64,000 nucleotides of DNA from Saccharicrinis aurantiacus (GCF_001660705.2 NZ_LYBV02000039.1:60898-124897), one strand, 5' to 3'. Counted from the stretch's first letter, positions 34,691 through 44,600 are shown. The notes: generated by a model from the letters alone, not told the origin. Program-made: numbers and translations.

Positions 34691-37069
34691 TTAGTTTCTC
34701 TTCATTGTATTGAATCGATACGAAAAGGCAAGGGCCATATATCTACTGATTCCTTTCGTGTAGCTTGTGGATACAAATTTCGGAGAAGAGGTGTTCTCTC
34801 GGCCTCTATCAAGTGTATTAAATACATCATTAACTCTAAAGGTAAGTGTAGCCTGGTTGTCTAAAAATGATTTCCTTATGTTGGTATTTACAAACATACG
34901 TTCGTAATTTTGCCCAACAGTTGTATTCCTTGGAGATTCATAGGTTCCGGTAACTTGCCATTTAAAGGTCTTAAGAAAAGTAATATCCGAAGTTATTTTA
35001 ACATTGTTTACCCAATCATTTATTCTTTCAAACTCACCATCTTTTAAATTATCAATGCCTTGGTAATAACTTAAGAAGTTTGTTTTCAAACGCCATACTT
35101 CAAAAAATCGGTTGCTTATATTTAACTCAAATCCAGTTTGTTCCATATTACCGATATTTTCAAACTTACGATGTAATATTTCTTCTCCATCTTCCTCAAC
35201 TAACTCTTGATATTGTGTTATAACATCGGTATGATGCTTGTAGAATATAGAAGGCATAAAACGGTGATTACCAATTCTAAGGTTTGCACTTAGTTCGATA
35301 TTATGAATTTGTTCTGGCGACAAGTAAGGATTACCACTGCTTTTATTATATAAACCATTGTAGACTACCATAGGATTTAATTGTCGATAGTTGGGCATTT
35401 TTACTCTTTTAGAGTAGCTAAAACCAAAGTCGAAATTATCACTGACTACATTTCGAACTTGTAGTGAGGGTAAAAAATTATGATTTCTATTAACTGCACC
35501 AGAATCATTAGTAGGAGAGTAGGGCTCAAGCGTAATATATTCATAGCGTAATCCACCGGCAAGCTCCCATTTCCCAAGTTGAGTTGATAAAACAGAATAT
35601 CCTGTTGCGTTTCTTTCTGTTGTTTCAAAAATGTAGAACTGTGAACTATCTAGATCGGGAATATAGTCTTCATCATCTTCACTCCAGTTGTAATCCGTTC
35701 TTAGAAACTGATTATCAGTATTGGCATATTTATTAACAAAGAATAGACCCGATTCTATTTTTAGGTGTTTGTTAAAGCTATGTTCAAAATCGATATTTAA
35801 CCTTGTGCTATTCATATATTCAGGCACATATCTATCTTGGGTTTTGTACCTCTTTTCTTCTTCACCAGTATCAGGCTCGTAAAAGTTAATAGTACGGTCT
35901 GATTGGTTCAAACTATTTTGGCCTTCGTGTTTGGCATTAATTATTAGGTTCGTATTACTACTGAAGTCGTAATTATAGCGTGCATTAATACTCCAGTATT
36001 CACGTTCATAATTTGCTATTGTAGAGTTTCTATTATCACTTCGTAGTGTAGAATCAGCTTTGTAATTTAAGGCCCTGTTATAACCATTATTATCCGTATC
36101 GTATTTTTGGTAGTTTCCTGAAATTCTAGCTGATGATTTTTTATTGATCTGATATTTAAATTTCTGACGGATGGTAGTTTTGCTGGTGTTTTTTTCGCTA
36201 GTTCCTGTGTTATTTAAAAAAGTAGGGTTGGTATCTGAAATCGTAATTCTTTTTGAATTGGCATCAATTTCATCATAAATATGAGTGTAGTTTACATTCG
36301 TACTTGAACTCAATTTGTTATCCTGTAACATGATATTGCCACTCAGTTGTTGTCTATCAGGAGTTCCTAACATCCCCGTTACTCTTCCATTTGATCCTTT
36401 TAGGTTATCCTTTTTTAATACGATATTAATAACACCCGCACCATTTTGTGAAGCATACTTGGCTGATGGGTTATTAATAATTTCTAGTTTATCGATAGCA
36501 TCAACAGGTATCGTTTCTAATGCATTCTGCAAATCGGTTGGTACGCCATCAATTAATATGGTTGCAGGTGCTCCTCTAAGCGTTACGTTACCATCGGCAT
36601 CGGTTGAACCGGATGGTACATATTGAATCAAATCTAAAGCGCTTTCGTTGGCATTGCTTAAATCATTGCCCACATTAAGTGTAGTTTTTCCTAAGCCTTG
36701 TTCAATGGTAGGGCGTTGTGCTTTTACTTCAACTTCTTCTAACTCCGTTAACTGGTCTTGTAGTTGAAGGGCTCCTAAATTAACATTACCATTGACGATG
36801 ATATTGTTTGTGGTTAATGGTTCATATCCTAAAAACGAAACCATTATAGAGTATGTGTTGGAAGCCAGATAAGGTATGGTAAATTCACCATCAATATTAG
36901 TAGTTACGCCTCCAACTAAAGCATTTTCTTCTTGTGTGTATAGCGCTACATTAGCAAAGGGCACTGTTTCTCCTTTGCTATTGGTAACTATTCCTGTAAT
37001 TGACGATTCATTTTGAGCCCAGCTGATTAGTGGCATTGTCAGAAGGATGAGAAGTTTTAGGTATTTCAT
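34691..37069 (-). CDS. TonB-dependent outer-membrane receptor with CarboxypepD_reg-like N-terminus
   Basis: A 792-residue outer-membrane protein. After the signal peptide (ending SWAQ) comes a CarboxypepD_reg-like domain (SSITGIVTNSKGETVPFANV, residues 20-105), a TonB plug (LRGAPATILIDGVPTDLQNALETIP, LEIINNPSAKYASQNGAGVINIVLKK) and a large barrel with many aromatic-ended strands, ending ALAFSYRFNTMKRN. This type, with the OMP_b-brl_3 barrel, is widespread in Bacteroidota. No SusD partner lies next to it, so uptake of glycans is not indicated. The ligand is unknown. It is transcribed alone, leftward. Confidence 0.88.
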   Translation of the reverse strand: MKYLKLLILLTMPLISWAQNESSITGIVTNSKGETVPFANVALYTQEENALVGGVTTNIDGEFTIPYLASNTYSIMVSFLGYEPLTTNNIIVNGNVNLGALQLQDQLTELEEVEVKAQRPTIEQGLGKTTLNVGNDLSNANESALDLIQYVPSGSTDADGNVTLRGAPATILIDGVPTDLQNALETIPVDAIDKLEIINNPSAKYASQNGAGVINIVLKKDNLKGSNGRVTGMLGTPDRQQLSGNIMLQDNKLSSSTNVNYTHIYDEIDANSKRITISDTNPTFLNNTGTSEKNTSKTTIRQKFKYQINKKSSARISGNYQKYDTDNNGYNRALNYKADSTLRSDNRNSTIANYEREYWSINARYNYDFSSNTNLIINAKHEGQNSLNQSDRTINFYEPDTGEEEKRYKTQDRYVPEYMNSTRLNIDFEHSFNKHLKIESGLFFVNKYANTDNQFLRTDYNWSEDDEDYIPDLDSSQFYIFETTERNATGYSVLSTQLGKWELAGGLRYEYITLEPYSPTNDSGAVNRNHNFLPSLQVRNVVSDNFDFGFSYSKRVKMPNYRQLNPMVVYNGLYNKSSGNPYLSPEQIHNIELSANLRIGNHRFMPSIFYKHHTDVITQYQELVEEDGEEILHRKFENIGNMEQTGFELNISNRFFEVWRLKTNFLSYYQGIDNLKDGEFERINDWVNNVKITSDITFLKTFKWQVTGTYESPRNTTVGQNYERMFVNTNIRKSFLDNQATLTFRVNDVFNTLDRGRENTSSPKFVSTSYTKGISRYMALAFSYRFNTMKRN

Positions 37070-37208
37070 TTACTTTTAGTGCTTTTACGATTGTTATAGT
37101 TAAGAGCTATAAAAGTAGTGTAAGCTTAAAATCTTATGGGGGACAGACGTAATTATAGTGTGTCTACGGATACGAAATACTGTTGAGTACAAAGTTGTAT
37201 AAAAAAAG

Positions 37209-37256
37209 AAAGAGCCGGCTTACCCGGTGGGATGGGTAATAATGCCGACTCTTTTA
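37209..37256 (-). terminator. Terminator of the POT-family transporter gene
   Basis: On the minus strand AGAGTCGGC pairs with GCCGGCTCT (one T-G wobble), enclosing a second small stem TTACCC/GGGTAA, and a T-rich tract follows. It lies about 57 bp after the transporter stop. Confidence 0.75.
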
Positions 37257-37312
37257 GTTGCGCGAGTGAATACACTTTGCAACGTGTATTGTATAGATAT
37301 AATCTAGTTTAC

Positions 37313-38689
37313 TTATGCTTTTTTAGCATCAATTCTTTTTACAATATATCCGTATGCTACTAACGATATTGCTGATATAAGAGCAATGGCCCCAAAGTAG
37401 TACCAGATGTAATGTGCATGCGAAGTAGCTTCGGCCCATTCAGCTGTTCTACCTCCAAATTTAATTGGGTCAGGACAGTATTGATCTAATAATACCCCCG
37501 ACATTAAAAATCCAAGTATACTTGATAAGAAAGAATGTAAATGGCTAAATCCTAAATACAATCCTTCTTCACCTTTAGGTGCTTGAAAAGAGAAGTACTC
37601 TAAGAATCTTGGCGAGATAAATGATTCTGCCAATCCTTGAAAAGCAATACCCACAATCATCATAAAAGCAATTGGGTGCATATTTATAAAGCTCATGGTT
37701 TCTCCGCCAATCATATTACCAGCAGCCATACAAAATGCCGATACTGGCATAATAAACATACCAATGGTCATTGAATATAAGGCAGAGCGTTTCTTCATTA
37801 ATGAAGTAATTAAACCTACTGTTGTAAATACAATTAATGGGTTAACATTTGCATACCAACTTGGTGAAGCACTTTCTCCCGCCATACGCAATACATACTT
37901 AGGCATGGTAGCGTAAAGTTGATGTTGTACCATCCAGAAACCTGTGATAATAACAATTAGTACAATTAAACGCGTATTGCCTAATACCTTAATAAAAGCA
38001 GTCCATATTTCAGAAAAAGTTTTACCCTCACGCTGTGCTGTTGATGGTTTAAAGAAGAACCAAACCGCTATTAGTGCTAATAAGGTCATACCGGCAGAGA
38101 AGTAACTAATGTGAATTAAACCCACATTTCCCATTGCGTCTCTTAGTGGCTTTACGATTGTTTTACCAGAGAACGCACCAATGTTTACGATGGTGTAGAA
38201 TATTGAGAAACCAGTGGCTCTGTTTTCAGCTGTGGTTTCTAGGGATACGGTACCTGTAATTACCGATTTAATAAAACTACCACCAATAATAATAAGTGCC
38301 ATTATTGGAATTATTCCATAACGCCAATTGCTATCCTCTAAACCTGTAAATGTGGTTTCAATATCATAATGTGCTAAACCTGCTCCTTCTAACATAGTTG
38401 GAAATAAGCCAAGCCCAAAATATCCTAATGTTAAAAATGAGAAGGCAACTAATAAGGATTTTTTAAAGCCAATTTTGTCGGCATAAGCACCGGCAAATGT
38501 TGGTAAAAAATATAATAATGCAGAGAATGTACCTGCAATAGCTGCTGCCTCTATATCATTAAAGGCTAATATTCTTGATAGATATAGCGTGATAACAATA
38601 AATACTCCGTAATACGCCGCGCGTTCTAGCAATTCGGCAAAGTTTGCTGTCCAGAATGCTGGCGAAAACTTTCTTTTTCCTTGACTCAT
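37313..38689 (-). CDS. POT/PTR2 family MFS transporter
   Basis: A 458-residue inner-membrane protein with about 12 helices. The first helix carries ELLERAAYYGVF, the ExxER motif of proton-dependent oligopeptide transporters, and the helix 5 region FSIFYTIVNIGAFSGKTI matches the second POT signature. These proteins import di- and tripeptides with protons, though some members carry other substrates. The region around helix 3 (FAGAYADKIGFKKSLL) is the usual MFS DxxG-R/K loop. It is transcribed alone, leftward, with a terminator at 37.2 kb. Confidence 0.85.
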   Translation of the reverse strand: MSQGKRKFSPAFWTANFAELLERAAYYGVFIVITLYLSRILAFNDIEAAAIAGTFSALLYFLPTFAGAYADKIGFKKSLLVAFSFLTLGYFGLGLFPTMLEGAGLAHYDIETTFTGLEDSNWRYGIIPIMALIIIGGSFIKSVITGTVSLETTAENRATGFSIFYTIVNIGAFSGKTIVKPLRDAMGNVGLIHISYFSAGMTLLALIAVWFFFKPSTAQREGKTFSEIWTAFIKVLGNTRLIVLIVIITGFWMVQHQLYATMPKYVLRMAGESASPSWYANVNPLIVFTTVGLITSLMKKRSALYSMTIGMFIMPVSAFCMAAGNMIGGETMSFINMHPIAFMMIVGIAFQGLAESFISPRFLEYFSFQAPKGEEGLYLGFSHLHSFLSSILGFLMSGVLLDQYCPDPIKFGGRTAEWAEATSHAHYIWYYFGAIALISAISLVAYGYIVKRIDAKKA

Positions 38690-38825
38690 GAATAATAATT
38701 AAATTTTATGGGGCATAAGTACTAAAAGTGATTGATTTAATAAAAGATAAAAGTCAGCTTTTACGCCAAATCTTTTATTCTCAATTACTCAAAGTACTTG
38801 TATTTTTTGCACCCTTATTTATTAA

Positions 38826-40238
38826 TTAAACATGCTCAATATCTGTATGATCTGATATTTCGCTGTTGTCAGTACACAAATCACTTACATTTAAATTGTG
38901 GATATTATGATTGCCTGTTATTCGTCCAAAGTCTTTTAATTCTTCAGTGGATTGAATTAAGTAGTTTGCAACGCGTTCTGCACTTTTTTCAACACTTAAT
39001 CTTTTTCTGAGTTCAGGATCTTGTGTGGCAATTCCTACAGGGCAGTTTCCCGTGTTACAAATGCGGTATTGCTGACAACCGCCGGCAATCATTGCAGCAG
39101 AAGCTACAGCTATGGCATCGGCACCGAGGGCAATTGCCTTGGCAAAGTCGGAAGCTACTCGTAAACCACCAGTAATAATTAAGCTAATGTCTGAAGCGTT
39201 ATTGGCATCGAGGTATTTGCGAGCCCTGCTTAGTGCAAATAACGTTGGAACCGAGGTGTGGTCTTTAACGTGTTTTGGAGCTGAACCTGTTGCACCACCT
39301 CTGCCATCAATGGTGATAAAATCAGGTTTAGCAAATAGAATAACCTCTAAATCGGCTTCAATATTGCCGGCAGCAATTTTTATCCCGATAGGGCGACCAT
39401 CTGATTTTTCTCTCAGCCAATCTACCTTAGCTTTTAGGTCTTCTTTACTTTTGATATCCTTAAAATTAGCAGGACTATGAATATCTTCACCTTCTTTTTT
39501 ACCTCGTACTTTGGCAATTTCAGCCGTTACTTTATCGCCTGGTAAATGTCCGCCCATTCCAGGTTTTGCACTTTGTCCTATTTTAATTTCAATGGCATCG
39601 GCACGTTTAAAGTTTTTATCAGTGCAACTGTATTCGTTGGGGATATACTCAAAAATATATTTGTAGGCATTATCAATTTCATCGGGTAATATACCACCCT
39701 CACCAGAGCAAATTAAAGTTTTGGCTTTGGCGCTTCCTTTAGCTAATGCTGTTTTTATTTCGGCTGATAAGGCCCCGTAAGACATATGACTGATGTATAT
39801 AGGCGTATCAATCTCTAAAGGTTTCTTTGCCTTGGGGCCAATAATAGTTTTGGTTTTTACTTCTTCGTTATGACTCAAGGGAAACTTAGCCAATTGTGCT
39901 CCTTTAATTAAAACACTATCCCATGAAATTATTGGGCGAAGTGTTTTCATGGCTTCCGTTTCCGAGGTTAAACCATCTGCCATAGCATGAATCTTTCTAA
40001 AGTAAGGTTCTGTAGCTTCATCACTTTTTGCCCATTCAGATAAATAGGCTTTTGATTGATCTGCGTTTTTTGTTGTTTCTGCTACTGCACTTTCTGCGGC
40101 TTCTTCAACTTCCTCGAAGAAGGATTTGTCGGAACTACAGATAGGACATAGGTAATCGTCTTCTAATTCGCTCCAAACTTTGTGCTCACTTTCTTCATCA
40201 TACTCGTAACCACATGCTAAACATCTATACTTTGCCAT
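38826..40238 (-). CDS. Rubredoxin-fused FMN-dependent glutamate-synthase-like protein
   Basis: A protein of about 470 residues. An N-terminal rubredoxin-type domain (CLACGYEYDEES ... CPICSSDKSFF, four Cys ligands near residues 6-45) is followed by a linker and a glutamate synthase central/FMN domain (HMSYGALSAEIKTALAKG, GEGGILPDE, KIGQSAKPGMGGHLPGDKVT, ITIDGRGGATGSAP). A closing cysteine cluster with GGCQQYRICNTGNCPVGIATQDP can hold an Fe-S cluster. The fusion suggests electrons are delivered by the rubredoxin module; archaeal-type GOGAT domains are related. The ATG at 40238 is preferred over the one at 40274 because it starts just before the rubredoxin. Reaction is inferred. Confidence 0.85.
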   Translation of the reverse strand: MAKYRCLACGYEYDEESEHKVWSELEDDYLCPICSSDKSFFEEVEEAAESAVAETTKNADQSKAYLSEWAKSDEATEPYFRKIHAMADGLTSETEAMKTLRPIISWDSVLIKGAQLAKFPLSHNEEVKTKTIIGPKAKKPLEIDTPIYISHMSYGALSAEIKTALAKGSAKAKTLICSGEGGILPDEIDNAYKYIFEYIPNEYSCTDKNFKRADAIEIKIGQSAKPGMGGHLPGDKVTAEIAKVRGKKEGEDIHSPANFKDIKSKEDLKAKVDWLREKSDGRPIGIKIAAGNIEADLEVILFAKPDFITIDGRGGATGSAPKHVKDHTSVPTLFALSRARKYLDANNASDISLIITGGLRVASDFAKAIALGADAIAVASAAMIAGGCQQYRICNTGNCPVGIATQDPELRKRLSVEKSAERVANYLIQSTEELKDFGRITGNHNIHNLNVSDLCTDNSEISDHTDIEHV

Positions 40239-40342
40239 AAATCTTGGTTTATTTTGTCTGCATTGAAGGTACAAGGATTTTTTTAGAAATTAAATCCAGT
40301 TCTATCATCATAACGAATCCTACTACTATTTACTTAGAGCTT

Positions 40343-40459
40343 CCGTGAAATTTCACGCAGCCCTTGCGTGAACATCTACGCCGAGTGGCGTGAATATTTA
40401 CGTCGAGTGGCGTAAACATCTACGTCGGGTATCGTGAATACCTACGTCGTGAATACCTA
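40343..40459. repeat. Degenerate 22-bp tandem repeat with internal dyads
   Basis: At least three full units of 22 bp start at 40366, 40388 and 40410, each close to GCGTGAAnATnTACGnCGAGTG. A shortened unit at 40432 and a fragment at 40449 follow. A 23-bp variant at 40343 carries the perfect palindrome CGTGAAATTTCACG (40344-40357). Each unit contains a partly symmetric CGTGAA..TTACG core. Confidence 0.75.
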
Positions 40460-40532
40460 AAACTTAACGCTTAGTTACACTATATGAATACGAAATCACC
40501 CACAAATTAACTCTATGCTAACAATTCATCTT

Positions 40533-40568
40533 TTTGAATCTTCAAATTGGTATAAATTACTAAATTTG
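40533..40568 (+). promoter_or_regulatory. Candidate promoter of the polyprenyl synthase gene
   Basis: TTTG at 40533-40536 and TAAATTTG at 40561-40568 match the -33 and -7 (TAnnTTTG) elements of Bacteroidota promoters. The -7 box ends 52 bp before the ATG. The spacer of 24 bp is at the long end. Confidence 0.4.
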
Positions 40569-40620
40569 ACTGATCAAAATTGCCTTTATCAATAAGGCTG
40601 AAGAACAGGAGAGGAGAATA

Positions 40621-41595
40621 ATGTCAGGATTAAAAAAGATAAAGCAGCCTATTAAATCAGAGATGGAAGCCTTTGAGCCTTATTTTAAGGAGCAACTCAA
40701 ATCAAAAATTCCACTACTCAGTATAGTTACCAATTACGTTTTACGCCGTAAGGGAAAACAAATGCGGCCAATGTTGGTATTTCTATCGGCTAAATTGAAT
40801 GGGCAAACCAACGATGCCTCCTATGTGGCGGCTGCTTTAATTGAATTACTGCATACGGCTACTTTAATTCATGATGATGTTGTGGATGAAACCTACCAAC
40901 GACGCGGATTCTTTTCGGTTAATGCACTTTGGAAAACAAAAATATCGGTTCTAGTTGGAGACTATTTTTTATCGCGAGGTTTAATGACCGCCTTAAATAA
41001 TGATAGGATAGAAGAACTTAAGGTAATATCGCACGCAGTGCAAGAAATGAGCGAAGGTGAGTTATTACAAATAGAAAAAAGTAGAAAGCTAGATATTACA
41101 GAAGAAGTTTATTACGATATCATCACTAAAAAGACCGCCACTTTAATTGCTGCATGTACGGTAACAGGCGCTTTATCTGTTGATGCAGATAAGGATAAGT
41201 TGGCCTTGATGAAAGAGTTTGGAACAAACCTAGGAATTGCTTTTCAGATTAAGGATGACTTGTTTGATTACGAAAAAACAAGCGCCATTGGAAAGCCTAC
41301 TGGTAACGATATCAGAGAAAAGAAAATGACACTTCCTTTGATATATGTGCTTAACAATGCCGATGCCAAGGTGCGTAAAAAGCTGCTTTCTACCATTCGT
41401 CGCCATCATAAGAATGATAAAAAGGTAGCGGAGATTATCCAATACGTGCGTGATAATGGCGGTATTGAGTACACCTACGATAAAATGATTGACTACAAAA
41501 ATAAGGCGCTTGAAATATTGAATCAGTTTGACGATTCAGAAGCCAAAGAGGCCATGACTGAATTGGTACAATACACTATTGATAGAAAGAAATAG
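40621..41595 (+). CDS. Polyprenyl diphosphate synthase (trans-isoprenyl)
   Basis: A 324-residue enzyme that extends isoprenyl diphosphates, probably to a long-chain quinone side chain. The two aspartate-rich motifs are HDDVVDE (near residue 85) and KDDLFDYE (near residue 210), and the basic segment RRKGKQMRPMLVFLSAK precedes the first. The length and the second-motif context resemble octaprenyl synthases (IspB-like), but product length is not readable. The gene is monocistronic, with a promoter candidate upstream and a strong terminator downstream. Confidence 0.9.
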   Translation: MSGLKKIKQPIKSEMEAFEPYFKEQLKSKIPLLSIVTNYVLRRKGKQMRPMLVFLSAKLNGQTNDASYVAAALIELLHTATLIHDDVVDETYQRRGFFSVNALWKTKISVLVGDYFLSRGLMTALNNDRIEELKVISHAVQEMSEGELLQIEKSRKLDITEEVYYDIITKKTATLIAACTVTGALSVDADKDKLALMKEFGTNLGIAFQIKDDLFDYEKTSAIGKPTGNDIREKKMTLPLIYVLNNADAKVRKKLLSTIRRHHKNDKKVAEIIQYVRDNGGIEYTYDKMIDYKNKALEILNQFDDSEAKEAMTELVQYTIDRKK

Positions 41596-41607
41596 AACAA
41601 TTAGTAT

Positions 41608-41656
41608 AAAGTATAAAGATCTCAGCTTTACTGAGTCTTTCGTCTTTATACTTTTG
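41608..41656 (+). terminator. Terminator after the polyprenyl synthase gene
   Basis: AAAGTATAAAG (41608-41618) pairs with CTTTATACTTT (41644-41654). Inside, CTCAG (41621-41625) pairs with CTGAG (41631-41635). The structure ends in T residues, 12 bp after the stop. Confidence 0.82.
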
Positions 41657-41702
41657 TCTTACTACTAAAAATACTTTCAATTACAATACACTAATATAAA
41701 TG

Positions 41703-41730
41703 AGGTAGTTTACAAACAGTACAACTACCT
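41703..41730 (+). repeat. Inverted repeat in the polA leader
   Basis: AGGTAGTT (41703-41710) and AACTACCT (41723-41730) form an 8-bp stem 26 bp before the polA ATG, followed by TTTACTTTTAT. It could be a leader hairpin or operator; no function is shown. Confidence 0.4.
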
Positions 41731-41755
41731 TTACTTTTATAAATACAAGATTATT

Positions 41756-44542
41756 ATGTCAGCAGAAAAGAAGATATTTTTATTAGATGCCTACGCATTA
41801 ATTTATAGAGCTTATTATGCATTTATTCGTGCGCCACGTATCAATTCTAAAAAACTAAATACCTCAGCCATTTTTGGTTTTACCAATTCATTATTGGAAG
41901 TTTTACAGAAAGAAAAACCAACACACTTGGCTGTTGCTTTTGACCCTTCGGGGCCAACCTTCCGACACGAAATGTTTGAACCCTATAAAGCGCAACGAGA
42001 GGCTACACCTGAGGATATAAAATTGGCGGTGCCATACATCAAGCAACTATTAGAGGCTTTAAATATTCCGATTCTAGAGGTAGCAGGTTACGAGGCCGAT
42101 GATGTAGTGGGTACAGTTTCCATCCTCGCTGAGAAAGCAGGGTTTGAGGTTTATATGATGACTCCCGATAAGGATTATGCTCAGTTGGTTACCGAGCATG
42201 TAAAAATGTATAAGCCACGAACCAAAGGTGGTGGTATGGATGTGTTAGGAGTGGCTGAAGTTTGTGAAAAATTTGGCATAGATACACCGCTTCAGGTAAT
42301 TGATATTTTAGCCTTGCAAGGCGATTCTGCCGATAACATCCCTGGTTGTCCGGGTATTGGAGAAAAGGGTGCCAAAGACATTGTTAAAAACTTTGGTGGA
42401 TTAAAGGGTATTTACGAGCGCATTGATGAGTTTAAAGGTAAGCGAAAAGAGAACCTGATTAACTTTAAAGAGCAGGTTGAATTATCGTATACTTTGGCAA
42501 CTATTCATCGCGAAGTACCCATTGAATTTGATGAGGAAGCTTTAAAGGTATCCGAACCTAATAAGGACAAGTTATTCCCACTTTTAGAAGAGTTGGAATT
42601 TAAAAATATGATGAGCCGTTTCGGTTTTGAGGCAGCTGCTGCAAGTGCTCCTCAGCCAGTGGTATCTGCTCAGGGCGATTTATTTGCACAGCCTCAGGTT
42701 GCTGAAACACCCACTTTTACATCATCCTTAAAAACAATAGCAGACGTAGATCATAAATACTATTTGGTAGATAATGAACAGGCCTATGCTTCCTTAGCTG
42801 CTGAATTAAGTATTCAAAAAGAATTTTGTTTTGATACAGAAACGACCAGTTTAGATGCCATGAGTGCCGAGCTAGTAGGTATTTCTTTCTCGTGGAAAGT
42901 AGGAGAGGCTTACTATGTTCCTTTTCCAGAGGATCAGGATGCGGCAAAAGAATTGGCCTTGAAATTTAAAAATGTACTAGAAGATCAGAACATCTTAAAG
43001 ATAGCGCAAAACCTTAAGTACGATGCTTTAGTGCTCCGTAAGTACGGCATTAAAGTGCAAGGAAAGATTTTTGATACCATGGTAGCGCATCACTTGGCAT
43101 TACCGGGTTTTAAAAATAGCATGGACTTTATGGCTGAAACTTATTTGAGTTATTCGCCTGTTAAAATAGAGTCGCTTATTGGTAAAAAAGGCAAGAATCA
43201 GCTCTCAATGCGACAAGTAGAAATGGAGCAAGTGAAGGAGTACGCTGCTGAGGATGCCGATATTACTTTACAGATTAAGCAATTTATTGAGCCTAAAGTA
43301 AAGGAAGCAGGTTTAGAAGATTTGTTTTATCATACCGAAATGCCTTTACTTTTGGTATTGGCTGAGATGGAATATGCTGGCGTTCGTTTAGATGTGGACG
43401 AATTAAAGGAATTTGCCATAAAACTAAATGCACGTATTGCTACGCTTGAAACCGATATTAAAGCCATTGCTGGGATGGACTTCAATGTGGCCAGTCCGAA
43501 GCAAGTTGGGGAAGTGCTTTTTGAGCATATGAAAATTGATGCCAAAGCCAAGAAAACAAAATCAGGTCAATTCAGTACCTCGGAGGAAACACTCGCCAAG
43601 CTTAAGGGCAAGCACGAAATTGTTGAGAAGATATTAGAATTCCGTGGACTTAAAAAATTAGTAAACACTTACGTGGAGGCTTTACCATTATTGGTGAACC
43701 CTGATACAAATAGAATACATACCACATACAATCAGGCTATGGTGGTAACCGGCCGTTTGAGCAGTACAAATCCTAACTTACAGAACATTCCAATCCGCGA
43801 TGAGGATGGACGAGAAATACGTAAAGCCTTTAAATCATCCGATGAGGCGCATGTGTTCCTATCGGCCGATTACTCACAAGTGGAGCTTCGCTTAATGGCG
43901 CACCTTAGTCAGGATAAGCATATGTTGGAGGCCTTTAATAACAATGAAGATATTCATGCTGCAACAGCTGCTAAAATATACAAAGTACCTTTGGATGAGG
44001 TAACAGATGATATGCGAAGAAAAGCAAAAACGGCCAACTTTGGTATTATCTATGGTATCTCAGCCTTTGGTCTATCAGAGCGTTTGAATATTCCTCGTAC
44101 CGAAGCCAAGCAATTAATTGAAGGCTATTTTGAGAATTTCCCTCAGGTAAAAGAGTACATGGACAAGAGTATTGCAGTGGCTCGCGAAAATGGCGCAGTA
44201 GAAACTGTTTTCGGACGCAAACGTAATTTGCCCGACATCAACTCTCGCAATGGAGTAGTGCGCGGCGTAGCAGAGCGTAACGCCATTAATGCACCCATAC
44301 AAGGTACAGCGGCCGATATTGTGAAGATGGCCATGGTTAATATCCAACAAAAGTTGGAAGAGGCTAAACTACAATCGAAAATGATTTTGCAAGTGCACGA
44401 TGAATTGAACTTTGATGTGCTTACAAGTGAACTAGAACAAGTGAAAACCATTGTTAAAGATGGTATGGAAAAAGCTTGTGAATTAAGTGTACCACTTTCC
44501 GTAGATATGGGAGTAGGTGCGAACTGGCACGAGGCGCATTAA
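41756..44542 (+). CDS. polA: DNA polymerase I
   Basis: The full three-domain enzyme, 928 residues, for Okazaki-fragment and repair synthesis. The 5' nuclease (about 1-300) has AVAFDPSGPTFRHE, VAGYEADDVVGT and QGDSADNIPGCPGIGEKGA. The 3'-5' proofreading domain (about 330-510) keeps its acidic residues (FDTETTS, NLKYDALVL, YAAEDADIT), so proofreading should be active. The polymerase domain has motif A (SADYSQVELRLMAHL), motif B (RRKAKTANFGIIYG) and motif C (LQVHDELNF). It is transcribed alone between terminators. Confidence 0.97.
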   Translation: MSAEKKIFLLDAYALIYRAYYAFIRAPRINSKKLNTSAIFGFTNSLLEVLQKEKPTHLAVAFDPSGPTFRHEMFEPYKAQREATPEDIKLAVPYIKQLLEALNIPILEVAGYEADDVVGTVSILAEKAGFEVYMMTPDKDYAQLVTEHVKMYKPRTKGGGMDVLGVAEVCEKFGIDTPLQVIDILALQGDSADNIPGCPGIGEKGAKDIVKNFGGLKGIYERIDEFKGKRKENLINFKEQVELSYTLATIHREVPIEFDEEALKVSEPNKDKLFPLLEELEFKNMMSRFGFEAAAASAPQPVVSAQGDLFAQPQVAETPTFTSSLKTIADVDHKYYLVDNEQAYASLAAELSIQKEFCFDTETTSLDAMSAELVGISFSWKVGEAYYVPFPEDQDAAKELALKFKNVLEDQNILKIAQNLKYDALVLRKYGIKVQGKIFDTMVAHHLALPGFKNSMDFMAETYLSYSPVKIESLIGKKGKNQLSMRQVEMEQVKEYAAEDADITLQIKQFIEPKVKEAGLEDLFYHTEMPLLLVLAEMEYAGVRLDVDELKEFAIKLNARIATLETDIKAIAGMDFNVASPKQVGEVLFEHMKIDAKAKKTKSGQFSTSEETLAKLKGKHEIVEKILEFRGLKKLVNTYVEALPLLVNPDTNRIHTTYNQAMVVTGRLSSTNPNLQNIPIRDEDGREIRKAFKSSDEAHVFLSADYSQVELRLMAHLSQDKHMLEAFNNNEDIHAATAAKIYKVPLDEVTDDMRRKAKTANFGIIYGISAFGLSERLNIPRTEAKQLIEGYFENFPQVKEYMDKSIAVARENGAVETVFGRKRNLPDINSRNGVVRGVAERNAINAPIQGTAADIVKMAMVNIQQKLEEAKLQSKMILQVHDELNFDVLTSELEQVKTIVKDGMEKACELSVPLSVDMGVGANWHEAH

Positions 44543-44559
44543 TTTAGATAAGAAAACAG

Positions 44560-44600
44560 ACAAAGGGCGACAATCATAATTGGTTTTCGCCCTTTGTGTT
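44560..44600 (+). terminator. Terminator after polA
   Basis: ACAAAGGGCGA (44560-44570) and TCGCCCTTTGT (44587-44597) form a perfect 11-bp stem with a 16-base loop, 18 bp after the polA stop. Confidence 0.8.

Larger units (their letters stand above)
40239..40620. other. Gene-free 382-bp divergent spacer with degenerate tandem repeats
   Basis: The spacer lies between the divergent rubredoxin-GltB-like gene and the polyprenyl synthase gene. No coding sequence is plausible. It contains the repeat at 40343-40459 and a candidate promoter at 40533-40568. Confidence 0.6.

Noticed and set aside
40366..40459. CRISPR-like array
   Set aside because: The units are contiguous 22-bp repeats without unique spacers, degenerate from copy to copy, and no cas gene is present.
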